DNA of 22,925 nt from an uncultured Collinsella sp. (GCA_905210085.1 CAJLVJ010000033.1:1-22925), one strand, 5' to 3'. Shown: positions 9,112 to 17,089, counted from the stretch's first letter. Notes: a model not told the origin generated them from the letters alone. Made by a program: numbers and translations.

Positions 9112-9731
9112 TGATTTCCCAGCTCCATGGAACGCTTGTCGAGGCCACGATGAGCTCGGCCGTCGTCGATGTGTCGGGTGTGGGCTTTGAGCTCGGTATT
9201 TCGGGCAGCACTGCCGCCACGCTGCCTACACCCGGCGGCGAGGTGCGCCTCTATACCCGTATGCAGGTGCGCGAGGACGCCATGACGCTCTTTGGCTTTG
9301 CCTCCAAGGACGAGCGCACGATGTTCGATCGGCTCGTGTCCGTATCGGGCGTCGGCCCGCGCCTGGCGCTTGCCGTGCTCTCCACCTATACCGTGGGTCA
9401 GCTGTATTCCCTGGTAATGGCCGAGGACGACAAGGGCATGGCCAAGGTTCCCGGTGTGGGCAAAAAGACTGCGCAGCGCCTCATCTTGGAACTCAAGAGC
9501 ACCTTTGCCAAGGACAAGGGCTTTGTGCCGGTCGACGTGATTCCCGGCCAGGTTGCGATGCCGGTTCCCGCCGCCGCTCCCTCGGCGATCGATGACGCCC
9601 GTGCGGCGCTCCTTTCCATGGGCTTTAGCCCGCAGGAGACCGATGTTGCCCTGAGCGGGTATGATGGGCAGAATATGCGTGTCGAGGATCTGCTCGGCGC
9701 GGCGCTTAAGCGACTCGGAATGGATGCGTGA
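9111..9731 (+). CDS. ruvA: Holliday junction branch-migration DNA-binding subunit RuvA
   Basis: Tetrameric protein that binds four-way DNA junctions and recruits the RuvB motor; 206 residues. The N-terminal OB-fold (about 1-62) is followed by two helix-hairpin-helix motifs, VSGVGPRLALAVLS (about 75-88) and VPGVGKKTAQRLILELK (about 110-126). A proline/alanine-rich linker and the C-terminal RuvB-contacting domain (DDARAALLSMGFSPQETDVAL) follow. The start overlaps the ruvC stop as TGATG, and AGAGGAA lies about 10 bases upstream, so translational coupling is likely. Confidence 0.97.
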   Translation: MISQLHGTLVEATMSSAVVDVSGVGFELGISGSTAATLPTPGGEVRLYTRMQVREDAMTLFGFASKDERTMFDRLVSVSGVGPRLALAVLSTYTVGQLYSLVMAEDDKGMAKVPGVGKKTAQRLILELKSTFAKDKGFVPVDVIPGQVAMPVPAAAPSAIDDARAALLSMGFSPQETDVALSGYDGQNMRVEDLLGAALKRLGMDA

Positions 9732-10798
9732 TGTGGGAAGCCGATGACTCTCAGGACCTGTGGGCGACGCCCGGCAACTCGCCGGCGGCATCCATGGCGC
9801 ACGGCGAGCGCATGGTGGGCTCGGAGCTGACGGCCGAGGACCTCGATGTCGACCGCACTTTGCGCCCCCAGCGCCTGGACGATTACTGTGGTCAGGAGCA
9901 CATCAAGCAGAGCCTGCGCGTGTTGATCGAAGCGGCGCAGAGCCGTGGCGAGACGCTCGACCACGTGATCTTCTCGGGTCCTCCGGGCCTGGGCAAGACC
10001 ACGCTGGCCACCGTTATCGCCAACGAGCTGGGCGCTCAGATCAAGACCACGAGTGGCCCTGCCATCGCGCGCACGGGCGACCTGGCGGCCATCCTTACTA
10101 ACTTGCAGCCGGGTGATGTGCTGTTTATCGACGAGATCCACCGCCTCAACCGTTCGGTCGAGGAGGTCCTGTACCCCGCGATGGAGGACTTTGCCCTCGA
10201 TATCGTGATTGGCAAGGGTCCGGCGGCGCGCTCGATTCGCCTGGATATTCCCAAGTTTACGCTGGTAGCGGCAACGACCCGCTCAGGCATGTTGACCGGC
10301 CCGTTGCGCGACCGCTTTGGCATTTCGTATCGCCTGGATTACTACACGGTCGAGGAGCTCGCGCAGATTGTGACGCGCTCGGCGACTATCCTGGGCGTGA
10401 CGATCGACCATCCCAGTGCACTCGAGATCGGCTCGCGTTCGCGCGGCACGCCACGTCTTGCCAACCGCCTTCTCAAGCGCGTGCGCGATTACGCACAGGT
10501 GCGTGGCAGCGGCCCTATCGAGCTCGATATCTGCCGCCAGGCGCTCGAGTTTTTCGAGATCGACGAGCTCGGTCTGGACTGGATGGATATTCGTATCTTG
10601 GAGACGCTTGCCAAGACGTTCTCCGGCCGTGCTGTAGGCCTGACGACCCTTGCCAGTGCGGTGGGCGAGGACCCGGGCACGCTCGAGGATGTCTATGAGC
10701 CCTATTTGCTGCAGTGCGGGTTGATGATTCGTACGCCGCAGGGCCGTCAGGCAACCCTTCGCACCTTTGAGCACCTGGGGATTGAACCTACCGTTTAG
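9731..10798 (+). CDS. ruvB: Holliday junction branch-migration ATPase RuvB
   Basis: AAA+ hexameric motor that drives branch migration with RuvA; 355 residues. Walker A is visible in GPPGLGKTT, Walker B in FIDEIHRLN, sensor 1 in AATTRSGML, and the arginine-finger region in GPLRDRFG. The C-terminal winged helix ends the protein. A start at ATG 9731 gives a TGATG overlap with ruvA, the same arrangement as between ruvC and ruvA; the GTG just before it (9728) is the alternative. The N-terminal extension of about 40 acidic, polar residues before DRTLRPQRLDDY is somewhat longer than in many homologues. Confidence 0.97.
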   Translation: MWEADDSQDLWATPGNSPAASMAHGERMVGSELTAEDLDVDRTLRPQRLDDYCGQEHIKQSLRVLIEAAQSRGETLDHVIFSGPPGLGKTTLATVIANELGAQIKTTSGPAIARTGDLAAILTNLQPGDVLFIDEIHRLNRSVEEVLYPAMEDFALDIVIGKGPAARSIRLDIPKFTLVAATTRSGMLTGPLRDRFGISYRLDYYTVEELAQIVTRSATILGVTIDHPSALEIGSRSRGTPRLANRLLKRVRDYAQVRGSGPIELDICRQALEFFEIDELGLDWMDIRILETLAKTFSGRAVGLTTLASAVGEDPGTLEDVYEPYLLQCGLMIRTPQGRQATLRTFEHLGIEPTV

Positions 10799-10874
10799 GG
10801 CGCTTTGTTTTGGCGGGCTGTTGGACTATCGCTGGGCATCGGGTAAACATATCGCCGTTCATCGGTTATGGGCG

Positions 10875-10902
10875 TTTTACTATTGCGTGCCCGTGCTATG
10901 CT
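10875..10902 (+). promoter_or_regulatory. Putative promoter of fhs
   Basis: A TATGCT -10 box at 10897-10902 is preceded by TGC (extended -10 context). TTTTAC at 10875-10880, with 16 bp spacing, is a possible weak -35. The expected leader is about 35 bases and shows no recognisable riboswitch. Confidence 0.5.
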
Positions 10903-10942
10903 GAATTGGTCTTTTTCTCATTCGGTAACGAAAGGACCGCCC

Positions 10943-12610
10943 ATGCCTACTGACATCGAAATCGCACGTTCTGTCACGCCACTGCCTATTACCGAGGTGG
11001 CCAAGAACGCCGGCGTCGACGTTAAGCACCTTATTCCGTACGGCTTCGACAAGGCTAAGGTCGACTATTCACTGCTCAACGAGCCGACTGATCACCAGGC
11101 CAAGCTCGTCCTCGTGACCGCTATCAACCCAACGCCCGCGGGCGAGGGCAAGACCACCACGACCATCGGTCTGGCCGACGGCCTGCGTCGTCGCGGCGTC
11201 AAGAGTGCCGTTGCCCTGCGCGAGCCTTCGCTCGGCCCCGTCTTTGGCGTTAAGGGCGGTGCTGCCGGCGGCGGCTGGGCTCAGGTCATCCCCATGGAGG
11301 ATATCAACCTGCACTTTACCGGCGACTTCCACGCTATCGGTGCCGCCAATAACCTGCTGGCCGCCATGCTTGATAACCACATCCAGCAGGGCAATCAGCT
11401 CGGTATTGACGTTAAGCGCATCACTTGGAAGCGCGTCGTCGATATGAACGACCGTCAGCTGCGCCACGTCATCGACGGCATTGGCGGTAAGGCCCAGGGC
11501 GTGCCGCGCGAGGACGGCTTCGATATCACCGTCGCCTCCGAGGTCATGGCAATCCTGTGCCTGTCTACGAGCATCAGCGACCTCAAGGAACGCTTGGGTG
11601 AGATTGTCGTCGGCTATAGCTTTGCCGGCGAGCCCGTCCGTGCCCGCGACCTCAAGGCCCAGGGTGCCATGGCCGCGTTGCTTAAGGACGCGCTTAAGCC
11701 CAACCTGGTGCAAACGCTCGAGGGCACGCCCGCGTTTGTCCACGGCGGTCCCTTCGCCAATATCGCCCACGGCTGCAACTCCATCATGGCCACGCGTATG
11801 GCGATGCGCTTTGGCGATGTTGCCATTACCGAGGCCGGCTTCGGTGCCGATCTGGGTGCCGAGAAGTTCCTCGACATCAAGTGCCGCATGACGGGCGTTC
11901 GCCCCAGCGCCGTCGTGATCGTCGCTACCGCTCGTGCGCTTAAGTACAACGGTGGCGTCGCCAAGGCCGACCTCAACGAGGAGAACCTCGAAGCACTCAA
12001 GGCTGGCATGCCCAACCTGCTGCGTCACGTCGACAACATCCAGAACGTTTATGGTCTGCCCTGCGTGGTCGCCATCAACCGCTTCCCGACGGACACCGAG
12101 GCCGAGCTTGCGCTCATCGAGTCCGAGTGCCAGAAGCTCGGCGTCAGCGTTAAGCTTTCCGAGGTCTGGGCCAAGGGCGGCGAGGGCGCGCTCGACCTGG
12201 CCGATGAGGTCATGCGTCTGATTGAGCAGCCGAGCGAGCTCAAGTTTGCCTACGAGGACGGCGCCGATGTGGCCGACGCCCTCGAGGCCGTTGCCACCAA
12301 GGTCTACCGCGCCGACGGCGTCGACTTTACGCCGGCTGCCAAGCGCCAGCTCGCCGAGCTGCGCGAGAACGGCTTTGGCAACCTGCCGGTGTGCGTGGCC
12401 AAGACGCAGTACAGCTTTAGCGACAACGCCAAGGCGCTGGGCGCTCCCGAGGGCTTCCACATCACCGTGCGCGAGCTCAAGGTTTCCGCCGGTGCCCACT
12501 TTGTGGTCGCGCTGACCGGCAGCGTTCTGACCATGCCCGGCCTGCCCAAGGTTCCCGCGGCCGAGAACATCGACGTCGACAACGACGGCAACATCACCGG
12601 CCTGTTCTAA
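10943..12610 (+). CDS. fhs: Formate-tetrahydrofolate ligase (10-formyl-THF synthetase)
   Basis: ATP-dependent enzyme joining formate to tetrahydrofolate, giving 10-formyl-THF for purine and formyl-methionine synthesis and for one-carbon metabolism; 555 residues, the usual length for the monofunctional bacterial enzyme. The nucleotide-binding loop TPAGEGKTTTT is at about residues 64-74, followed by the conserved REPSLGPVFGVKGGAAGGG and, later, EAGFGADLGAEKF. ATG 10943 is six bases after GAAAGGA (10930-10936). An in-frame upstream ATG at 10868 would include the promoter-like sequence and is rejected. The gene is followed by its own strong terminator, so it is probably monocistronic. Confidence 0.97.
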   Translation: MPTDIEIARSVTPLPITEVAKNAGVDVKHLIPYGFDKAKVDYSLLNEPTDHQAKLVLVTAINPTPAGEGKTTTTIGLADGLRRRGVKSAVALREPSLGPVFGVKGGAAGGGWAQVIPMEDINLHFTGDFHAIGAANNLLAAMLDNHIQQGNQLGIDVKRITWKRVVDMNDRQLRHVIDGIGGKAQGVPREDGFDITVASEVMAILCLSTSISDLKERLGEIVVGYSFAGEPVRARDLKAQGAMAALLKDALKPNLVQTLEGTPAFVHGGPFANIAHGCNSIMATRMAMRFGDVAITEAGFGADLGAEKFLDIKCRMTGVRPSAVVIVATARALKYNGGVAKADLNEENLEALKAGMPNLLRHVDNIQNVYGLPCVVAINRFPTDTEAELALIESECQKLGVSVKLSEVWAKGGEGALDLADEVMRLIEQPSELKFAYEDGADVADALEAVATKVYRADGVDFTPAAKRQLAELRENGFGNLPVCVAKTQYSFSDNAKALGAPEGFHITVRELKVSAGAHFVVALTGSVLTMPGLPKVPAAENIDVDNDGNITGLF

Positions 12611-12635
12611 GCCTGCTGCTCATAGCCGCTTGCCC

Positions 12636-12671
12636 GCCCCGCCGTGCCCACAAGGCCCGGCGGGGCTTTTT
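12636..12671 (+). terminator. Rho-independent terminator of fhs
   Basis: GCCCCGCCG (12636-12644) pairs with CGGCGGGGC (12658-12666). An inner GCC/GGC pair closes a CACAA loop, and five Ts follow at 12667-12671. Confidence 0.9.
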
Positions 12672-12738
12672 GATCCTTAGGACCGCGCATGTCTTGTAGA
12701 TACCGACGGACTCTGCCCATCATAGGCTTTTGCGCGGG

Positions 12739-12744
12739 TAGAAT
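12739..12744 (+). promoter_or_regulatory. Putative -10 box upstream of the heptad-repeat membrane protein
   Basis: TAGAAT lies about 45 bases ahead of the 12790 start codon, in the only spacer between the fhs terminator and this gene. No clear -35 box is seen. Confidence 0.4.
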
Positions 12745-12789
12745 GCATGGATAACTTGAGACTCACGCGCGACGGAAAGGAATCGTTGC

Positions 12790-13776
12790 ATGGATCAGGA
12801 CAAGACAACCGTGATGGGCGGCTACGGTTCCGCGCAGGCTGGCGATAGCGCCGATGCGACCCGCGTTGTTCCCAACCCCGGTTATACCGACCCCGCCGCG
12901 ACGCAGCCTTCTGCCGAGCCCACCCGGGTTATGGGCTATGGCGACACGGCGCAGGATTCTTACGCTGCATCTTCGCAAGGCCCCTATGGCAACGCAGCTC
13001 CGGATCCGTTTGATTACGCGCCGCAGGATTCTTATGCTGCCTCGACGCCGAATCCCTATGACAACCTGCCGCAAAATCCCATTCCGCAGCCTCAGCAGAC
13101 GACGTATATGCCTCGCACGGCGCAGCCTCGCTACGAGTCGCGCGAGCCGTATCGCGAGTACCCCAAGTCGATTCCGCAATATGGCGAGGACGAGGAGAAG
13201 AAGCCGTCGCGTTCGTCGAGCGTGATCAAGAAGATCCTCATCGTGCTGGCGATTTTCTTTGCCTTGTCGGTCGTGTTCGCCATCGTGTCGGGCATGCTCA
13301 ACAAGCGGGGCGCCACGACCGATGCCACGACCGAGCAGGCCGAGACCACCCAGTCTGCTGCCGTCGACCTGAGCGATATCCCGGGACAGTACTGGTCCAA
13401 CGCCAAGAAGCTCCTCAAGTCACGCGGAGCCGACCTTTCGAACGCCGTGATCCTGACCGACGATGGCTCAACGCCCGTCATCGATTCCAACTGGGTTGTT
13501 ACGAATGCCTACTATAACGACAACGGCAACCTGGAGATTCAGCTCACGCACAAGAACAGCTATGGCAACTCGTCCGGCGGCCAAAGCGGTACCGACAGCT
13601 CGAGCTCCAATACGCTGGAGGATTTGAGCAACAAGGCACAGGAGTTGGGAGACAAGGCACAAGAGCTGGGCGATACAGCCCAAAACCTCGGCGATACTGC
13701 TCAGAATCTGGGCGATATGGCTACCAATGCCTGGGACGCGCTGCAAAACGGCATCTCGGGCGCGCAGGGAAACTAG
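12790..13776 (+). CDS. Single-pass membrane protein with disordered N-terminus and heptad-repeat C-terminus
   Basis: 328 residues, function not recognised. Residues 1-140 are rich in Pro, Tyr, Gln and Ala and look disordered and cytoplasmic. They carry three similar short motifs: DKTTVM (4-9), DATRVV (22-27) and EPTRVM (43-48). A KK-flanked hydrophobic helix (about 148-170) is the single membrane segment. The outer part has a Thr/Ala/Glu linker, a compact domain (about 197-255, IPGQYWSNAKKLLKSRG then NWVVTNAYYNDNGNLEIQL) that faintly resembles a PASTA-like fold, a Ser/Gly linker, and four heptads (K/T)AQ(E/N)LGD at 282-309. The start is preceded by AAAGGA at 12776-12781. It converges with the CDF gene 13 bp downstream. 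A role in envelope signalling or as a substrate of a PknB-type kinase is only a suggestion. Confidence 0.85.
   Translation: MDQDKTTVMGGYGSAQAGDSADATRVVPNPGYTDPAATQPSAEPTRVMGYGDTAQDSYAASSQGPYGNAAPDPFDYAPQDSYAASTPNPYDNLPQNPIPQPQQTTYMPRTAQPRYESREPYREYPKSIPQYGEDEEKKPSRSSSVIKKILIVLAIFFALSVVFAIVSGMLNKRGATTDATTEQAETTQSAAVDLSDIPGQYWSNAKKLLKSRGADLSNAVILTDDGSTPVIDSNWVVTNAYYNDNGNLEIQLTHKNSYGNSSGGQSGTDSSSSNTLEDLSNKAQELGDKAQELGDTAQNLGDTAQNLGDMATNAWDALQNGISGAQGN
13633..13716 (+). repeat. Four tandem 21-bp repeats encoding (K/T)AQ(E/N)LGD heptads
   Basis: Four consecutive 21-bp units inside the gene encode KAQELGD, KAQELGD, TAQNLGD and TAQNLGD. The regular hydrophobic/polar spacing suggests an amphipathic helix or coiled coil at the C-terminus. 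The copies differ at synonymous sites, so the array is not recent. Confidence 0.85.
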
Positions 13777-13788
13777 CTGTTAAGCAGG

Positions 13789-14970
13789 CTACAGTTGCTC
13801 GGCCGGACGGTCGGGCGAGCTAAAGCCCGAATCAAAGGTGACGACGCATGAGGCATCGGGTCGGCGCTCGTGCACGATGCGCGTGACGAGCCCCAGCAGC
13901 TCCTCGTCGGATATGTCAAAGCCGTCGGGACGCACCAGGTCAAACGAAACGAACCCGTCGTGCTCGTGCAGGTCGTGGATGGAGAGCGCGGGATCGATCT
14001 GCATGACGCCGCGCTTGACCCAGCCGCGCAAGTCATCGCCGGTTGTCGCGATGGGGTCGCAGTGCAGTGTGATACCAATGCCCATCTGGCGCTTGATGTC
14101 GTGCTCGATGGTGTCCAGAATCTCGTGGTGCTCAAACGCGTCGCCCTCGCCGGGCATCTCCACGTGGGCGCTGGCAAACTGACGACCGGGGCCGTAGTCG
14201 TGCACCATGAGGTCGTGTGTGCCCAAGACCTGCGGATAGGACATGATCTTGTCGCGGATTGCCTGGACGAGCTTGGGGTCGGGCGCTTGCCCCAGCAACG
14301 GGCTGATGGCGTCGCGCACCAGGCCCAGGCCGCTGATGCAGATGAAGATGCCCACACCCAGGCCTGCCCAGCCATCGAGATCAAAGCCGGTCGTCTGCGA
14401 AATAAGCGCCGCCACCAAGACCGAGCCCGAGGTGATGACGTCGTTTTTGGAGTCCTGCGCCGTGGCGATGAGCGTTTCGGAGTCGATGCGATCGCCCAGC
14501 GTGCGGTTGAACGCTGCCATCCAGAATTTGACGAGCATGGACAGAACAAGGGCAGCCATGGAGAGCGCCGAATACACGGTGGGCGAGGGCTTGATGATCT
14601 TGGTGACCGACTCGAGGATTAGGTTGATGCCGACGGCACAAACCAGGACGGCGACAAACAGACCAGCCAGGTACTCGTAGCGGCCGTGGCCGTAAGGGTG
14701 GCCCTCGTCTGCCGGGCGGCTGGCAAGGCGGAACCCGAGCAGGCTCACGATGTTGCTCGAGGCATCGGAGAGGTTGTTGAAAGCGTCGGCGATGAGGGAG
14801 ACGGAACCGGCGAGCAGGCCCGCGATGCCCTTGGCCAGGCACAGGGTGATGTTGAGGCCAATGCAGATGAGGCTTGCGGCAAAACCCGCGTTGGTGCGGC
14901 AAGATGCATCGACCGGCTCGTCCTCGCCGCCGGGAACAAGCGTATGTACCAGCCGATTTACAAATAGCAT
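13789..14970 (-). CDS. Cation diffusion facilitator family metal exporter, possibly manganese-type
   Basis: Proton-coupled divalent metal exporter of the inner membrane, 393 residues from the chosen start. The family signature in helix 2 is GSVSLIADAFNNLSD (about 55-69), and helix 5 has AQDSKNDVITS (about 171-181). Aligned by eye with YiiP, the metal site is N65, D69, D173 and D177, a quartet reported for Mn-exporting CDFs rather than the His-containing zinc type. HPYGHGRYEYLAG lies between helices 2 and 3. The cytoplasmic C-terminal domain is extended and His/Asp-rich (HDLHEHDGF). The start ATG at 14970 has GAGGA eight bases upstream; in-frame ATGs at 14991 and 15129 lack a ribosome site. 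The gene is convergent with the preceding one and divergent from the zinc-ribbon gene. Confidence 0.9.
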   Translation of the reverse strand: MLFVNRLVHTLVPGGEDEPVDASCRTNAGFAASLICIGLNITLCLAKGIAGLLAGSVSLIADAFNNLSDASSNIVSLLGFRLASRPADEGHPYGHGRYEYLAGLFVAVLVCAVGINLILESVTKIIKPSPTVYSALSMAALVLSMLVKFWMAAFNRTLGDRIDSETLIATAQDSKNDVITSGSVLVAALISQTTGFDLDGWAGLGVGIFICISGLGLVRDAISPLLGQAPDPKLVQAIRDKIMSYPQVLGTHDLMVHDYGPGRQFASAHVEMPGEGDAFEHHEILDTIEHDIKRQMGIGITLHCDPIATTGDDLRGWVKRGVMQIDPALSIHDLHEHDGFVSFDLVRPDGFDISDEELLGLVTRIVHERRPDASCVVTFDSGFSSPDRPAEQL

Positions 14971-15003
14971 AGCGGTCGTCCTCACAATCATGTTTAAGGG
15001 GAT

Positions 15004-15009
15004 AGTGTA
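15004..15009 (-). promoter_or_regulatory. Putative -10 box of the CDF gene
   Basis: Read on the minus strand this is TACACT, placing transcription start about 27 bases before the CDF ATG. No -35 box is evident. Confidence 0.4.
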
Positions 15010-15141
15010 GCTCGCGCGGGGGCGCCGTGCGCCGATGCTCAGAAAATGCAGCAATAGTCTGCCGGTGCTAACGAGCGAGCCTTCTCGTCTGCCTGGGTGG
15101 TCCATTTTGGGCCACATGGGTATGGGCATGTGCCTGTTTGC

Positions 15142-15160
15142 TCGACATACTTAATGTCGA
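15142..15160. promoter_or_regulatory. Perfect inverted repeat in the CDF / zinc-ribbon divergent spacer
   Basis: TCGACATACTTAATGTCGA has 7-bp perfect arms and a 5-base centre. It lies 28 bases ahead of the zinc-ribbon gene start, where a promoter or operator would be expected. The protein that binds it is unknown. Confidence 0.5.
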
Positions 15161-15188
15161 CAGCCCCTGTGCAAAGGAGGACGTTTCC

Positions 15189-16526
15189 ATGGACGAGATG
15201 TTTGCCATTAAATGTCAAAACTGCGGCGGCCCTATGTACTCGCACCAAGCTAAGCGCAGCTTTGAGTGCGCCTATTGCGGCACGGTCGTTCCGTGGCAGG
15301 CGGACGCCGGAGAGCCCAAGAGCGCTTTGGGTATTCGCCATACGCCGTTGACGGTGGTGGATGGACTGCTCAAACTCACGCATGTGTCGCAACTCGAGCG
15401 CCCGGAGGACCCGGACTGGTATTTCTTCAACGCGCACTGGCGCAATCAGTCGGTCCTGGAACATCTGCTGTGGGAGGATCGCGGCACGGCGCAAGAGTTC
15501 CAAGAGGTCACGCATGTGAGCATTCCTTGCCCCTTCTGCGGGGCGTCCTTTGAGGGCGAGTCAACGCAGCGCGTGTTTGAGTGCCCGTCCTGCGGCAACA
15601 AGATCGGCATTGCCGACCTGCTCAAGCCCGGTACCTTCAGCAAGCGTCTGACCATGGGCGTGGGTGCAGAGTATGTGCCGGAGCAGGGCATTCCCTGCGA
15701 AATCTCGCCGCAGCAGGCACGTGCCAACGCACTGCAGCTGGTGCGCCAGTATGCGGAATCCTTTGCCGGGCACGACGTGGAAGATGCGATCCAAAACGAC
15801 ATGATGCTCTTCTATTTCCCCATGGCGCTGGCGGACCTGCGCATGATGGCGTCCTTCCCGGGCAAGGGCCTGAGCAAGGAGACCTTGGTGTACTACGAGG
15901 TGCTCGACTGGGCGTATCCCAGGGCAAACTACCTGGACGTTCGCCTCCTGGGCATTTTGGAGCCGTGGGACTTTGCCAAGGTCGGTCCGTTCGATCCCGC
16001 CATGCAGGAAGGCGACTTTCGCGTCGTCTCCGTCGATGCGTCTACCAAGGACCAGGTGGTCATTGATAAGCTGGCGCTCGACGTTGCGGGCAACGACGCC
16101 GAGGCTGTACTGGGGCTCAATAAAAAGAGCATCCGCACCTGGGCGCGCAAGGCCCGCAAGCACAAGGACGGCCTAGTTATGGTGCCGGTCTACTTTGTCG
16201 ATCGTCCGGCGACGGACAGCCGCGATGGCGAGCAGGTGCGCATTGCTGTAAATGGCCAGACGGGCCGCGCGGCTGCGGTGGTGTTTAGCGACAAGCGCGA
16301 GACGCATATCGTGGCGCCGCTCAACCCGAGCCTGCATCTGTCCGGCGAGAGCACCGTGCATGCCACGCCCATCGAGGTCAAATACGTTAAATCGCCGTTC
16401 CTATACCAGATCGTGCGCCGTGGAGGCGGCGAGCAGCCGCGACAGGTGGCGGCCGCAGCCGAGGGTTCCTACCGAGAGGAGAAGCCCAAACGCCGCGGTC
16501 TGCTGGGTGCGCTATTTGGGAAGTAG
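15189..16526 (+). CDS. Protein with two four-cysteine zinc ribbons, function unknown
   Basis: 445 residues, not recognised beyond its metal-binding motifs. Ribbon 1 uses C9, C12, C27 and C30 (KCQNCGG, FECAYCG); ribbon 2 uses C114, C117, C132 and C135 (IPCPFCG, FECPSCG). Both are CxxC-14 residues-CxxC and share FECxxCG, so they look like an internal duplication. The rest is a soluble mixed region. Near the C-terminus VMVPVYFVDRP and VRIAVNGQTGRAAAV resemble the end domain of other bacterial zinc-ribbon proteins. The last residues, KRRGLLGALFGK, form a basic/hydrophobic tail that could touch membrane. There is no signal peptide. The start ATG follows AAAGGAGG (15173-15180) by eight bases; the longer reading frame from 15138 would overlap the inverted repeat. 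A strong terminator follows. Confidence 0.85.
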   Translation: MDEMFAIKCQNCGGPMYSHQAKRSFECAYCGTVVPWQADAGEPKSALGIRHTPLTVVDGLLKLTHVSQLERPEDPDWYFFNAHWRNQSVLEHLLWEDRGTAQEFQEVTHVSIPCPFCGASFEGESTQRVFECPSCGNKIGIADLLKPGTFSKRLTMGVGAEYVPEQGIPCEISPQQARANALQLVRQYAESFAGHDVEDAIQNDMMLFYFPMALADLRMMASFPGKGLSKETLVYYEVLDWAYPRANYLDVRLLGILEPWDFAKVGPFDPAMQEGDFRVVSVDASTKDQVVIDKLALDVAGNDAEAVLGLNKKSIRTWARKARKHKDGLVMVPVYFVDRPATDSRDGEQVRIAVNGQTGRAAAVVFSDKRETHIVAPLNPSLHLSGESTVHATPIEVKYVKSPFLYQIVRRGGGEQPRQVAAAAEGSYREEKPKRRGLLGALFGK

Positions 16527-16570
16527 GGAAGCGCAGCCGGTTGGCGCTGCGATGCGATAGTTAGAGGAAT

Positions 16571-16606
16571 GGGGCAGTCCGCAGAAGTGCGGACTGCCCC
16601 GTTTTT
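16571..16606 (+). terminator. Rho-independent terminator after the zinc-ribbon gene
   Basis: A perfect 13-bp stem, GGGGCAGTCCGCA with TGCGGACTGCCCC, surrounds a GAAG loop and is followed by G and five Ts. Confidence 0.93.
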
Positions 16607-16609
16607 GTG

Positions 16610-16638
16610 TTGCGGGGAAGTACTGGGCACTTCATTAA
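16610..16638 (+). promoter_or_regulatory. Weak promoter candidate for the PH-like gene
   Basis: TTGCGG at 16610-16615 and CATTAA at 16633-16638 are 17 bp apart, just after the preceding terminator. The match is poor, and the implied leader would be about 110 bases. Confidence 0.25.
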
Positions 16639-16754
16639 AGGTCTTCGCACGGACTCGAATTTCAATGTCGTCTAGCGCCTTCGTGCAGGATTCCCGAAGT
16701 GACCAAAATGTGGCCATAGAGACAGTTTTAGCGAACCCCACGGGAGTGACGCGT

Positions 16755-17024
16755 ATGGACAACAACACGCTGCTATTCCAGGACAAAGGTTCGGGTAGGT
16801 TTAAAGACGTCAAGATCTACCCTAACCGTATCGAGGTGCTCAAGAAGGGCACTTTTGGCGGCAAGCACACCGAGATTGTCTACCTTAAGGACATTACGGG
16901 CGTCAATAGAATCAAAGGCCGCGATGTTTTTCTGCGCAATCGTCTGTTGACCGCTTGCGTCTTTAGCCTGAGCAGCCGTGCGAAGGCCCAGGAGTTTGTT
17001 AACGCGCTGAACATGGTGATGTAG
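16755..17024 (+). CDS. Small PH-like domain protein
   Basis: 89 residues. The pattern FKDVKIYPNRIEVLKKGTFGG followed by EIVYLKDITGV (about residues 16-50) and a C-terminal amphipathic helix (AKAQEFVNALNMV) resemble a single bacterial pleckstrin-homology-like domain, a fold of unknown specific role in many bacteria. There is no signal peptide or membrane helix. ATG 16755 is eight bases after GGGAG (16742-16746); the reading frame stays open upstream to 16569, but that part begins inside the terminator stem of the previous gene and is unlikely to be coding. Fold assignment is by eye. Confidence 0.75.
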   Translation: MDNNTLLFQDKGSGRFKDVKIYPNRIEVLKKGTFGGKHTEIVYLKDITGVNRIKGRDVFLRNRLLTACVFSLSSRAKAQEFVNALNMVM

Positions 17025-17049
17025 CCGATAGCGGCGTTCGGGCCAAGGT

Positions 17050-17089
17050 AAAAATCGGGGGCACAGAACGGTGTTCTGCGCCCCCGATT
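17050..17089 (-). terminator. Terminator of the phospholipase-like gene
   Basis: AATCGGGGGC pairs with GCCCCCGATT. After one mismatch the stem continues as CAGAAC/GTTCTG around a 3-base loop. The T-run (AAAAA on the plus strand at 17050-17054) is only on the minus-strand side, so it mainly serves the minus gene, although the stem also lies just after the PH-like gene. Confidence 0.85.

Noticed and set aside
10903..10942. Possible tetrahydrofolate riboswitch ahead of fhs
   Set aside because: The leader after the predicted promoter is only about 35 bases, too short for a THF riboswitch, and no matching core was seen.
11069..12499. 476-codon open frame on the minus strand
   Set aside because: It is fully antisense to fhs, which is unmistakable; its composition is that of a shadow frame.
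13776..13800. Short hairpin between the convergent genes ending at 13776 and 13789
   Set aside because: The 6-bp stem with a bulge and no T-run on either strand is too weak to call.
15107..15122. TGGGCCA sequence resembling a half-site of the lipoprotein inverted repeat
   Set aside because: Only seven bases match, which is expected several times by chance in a window of this size and GC content; the second half does not match.
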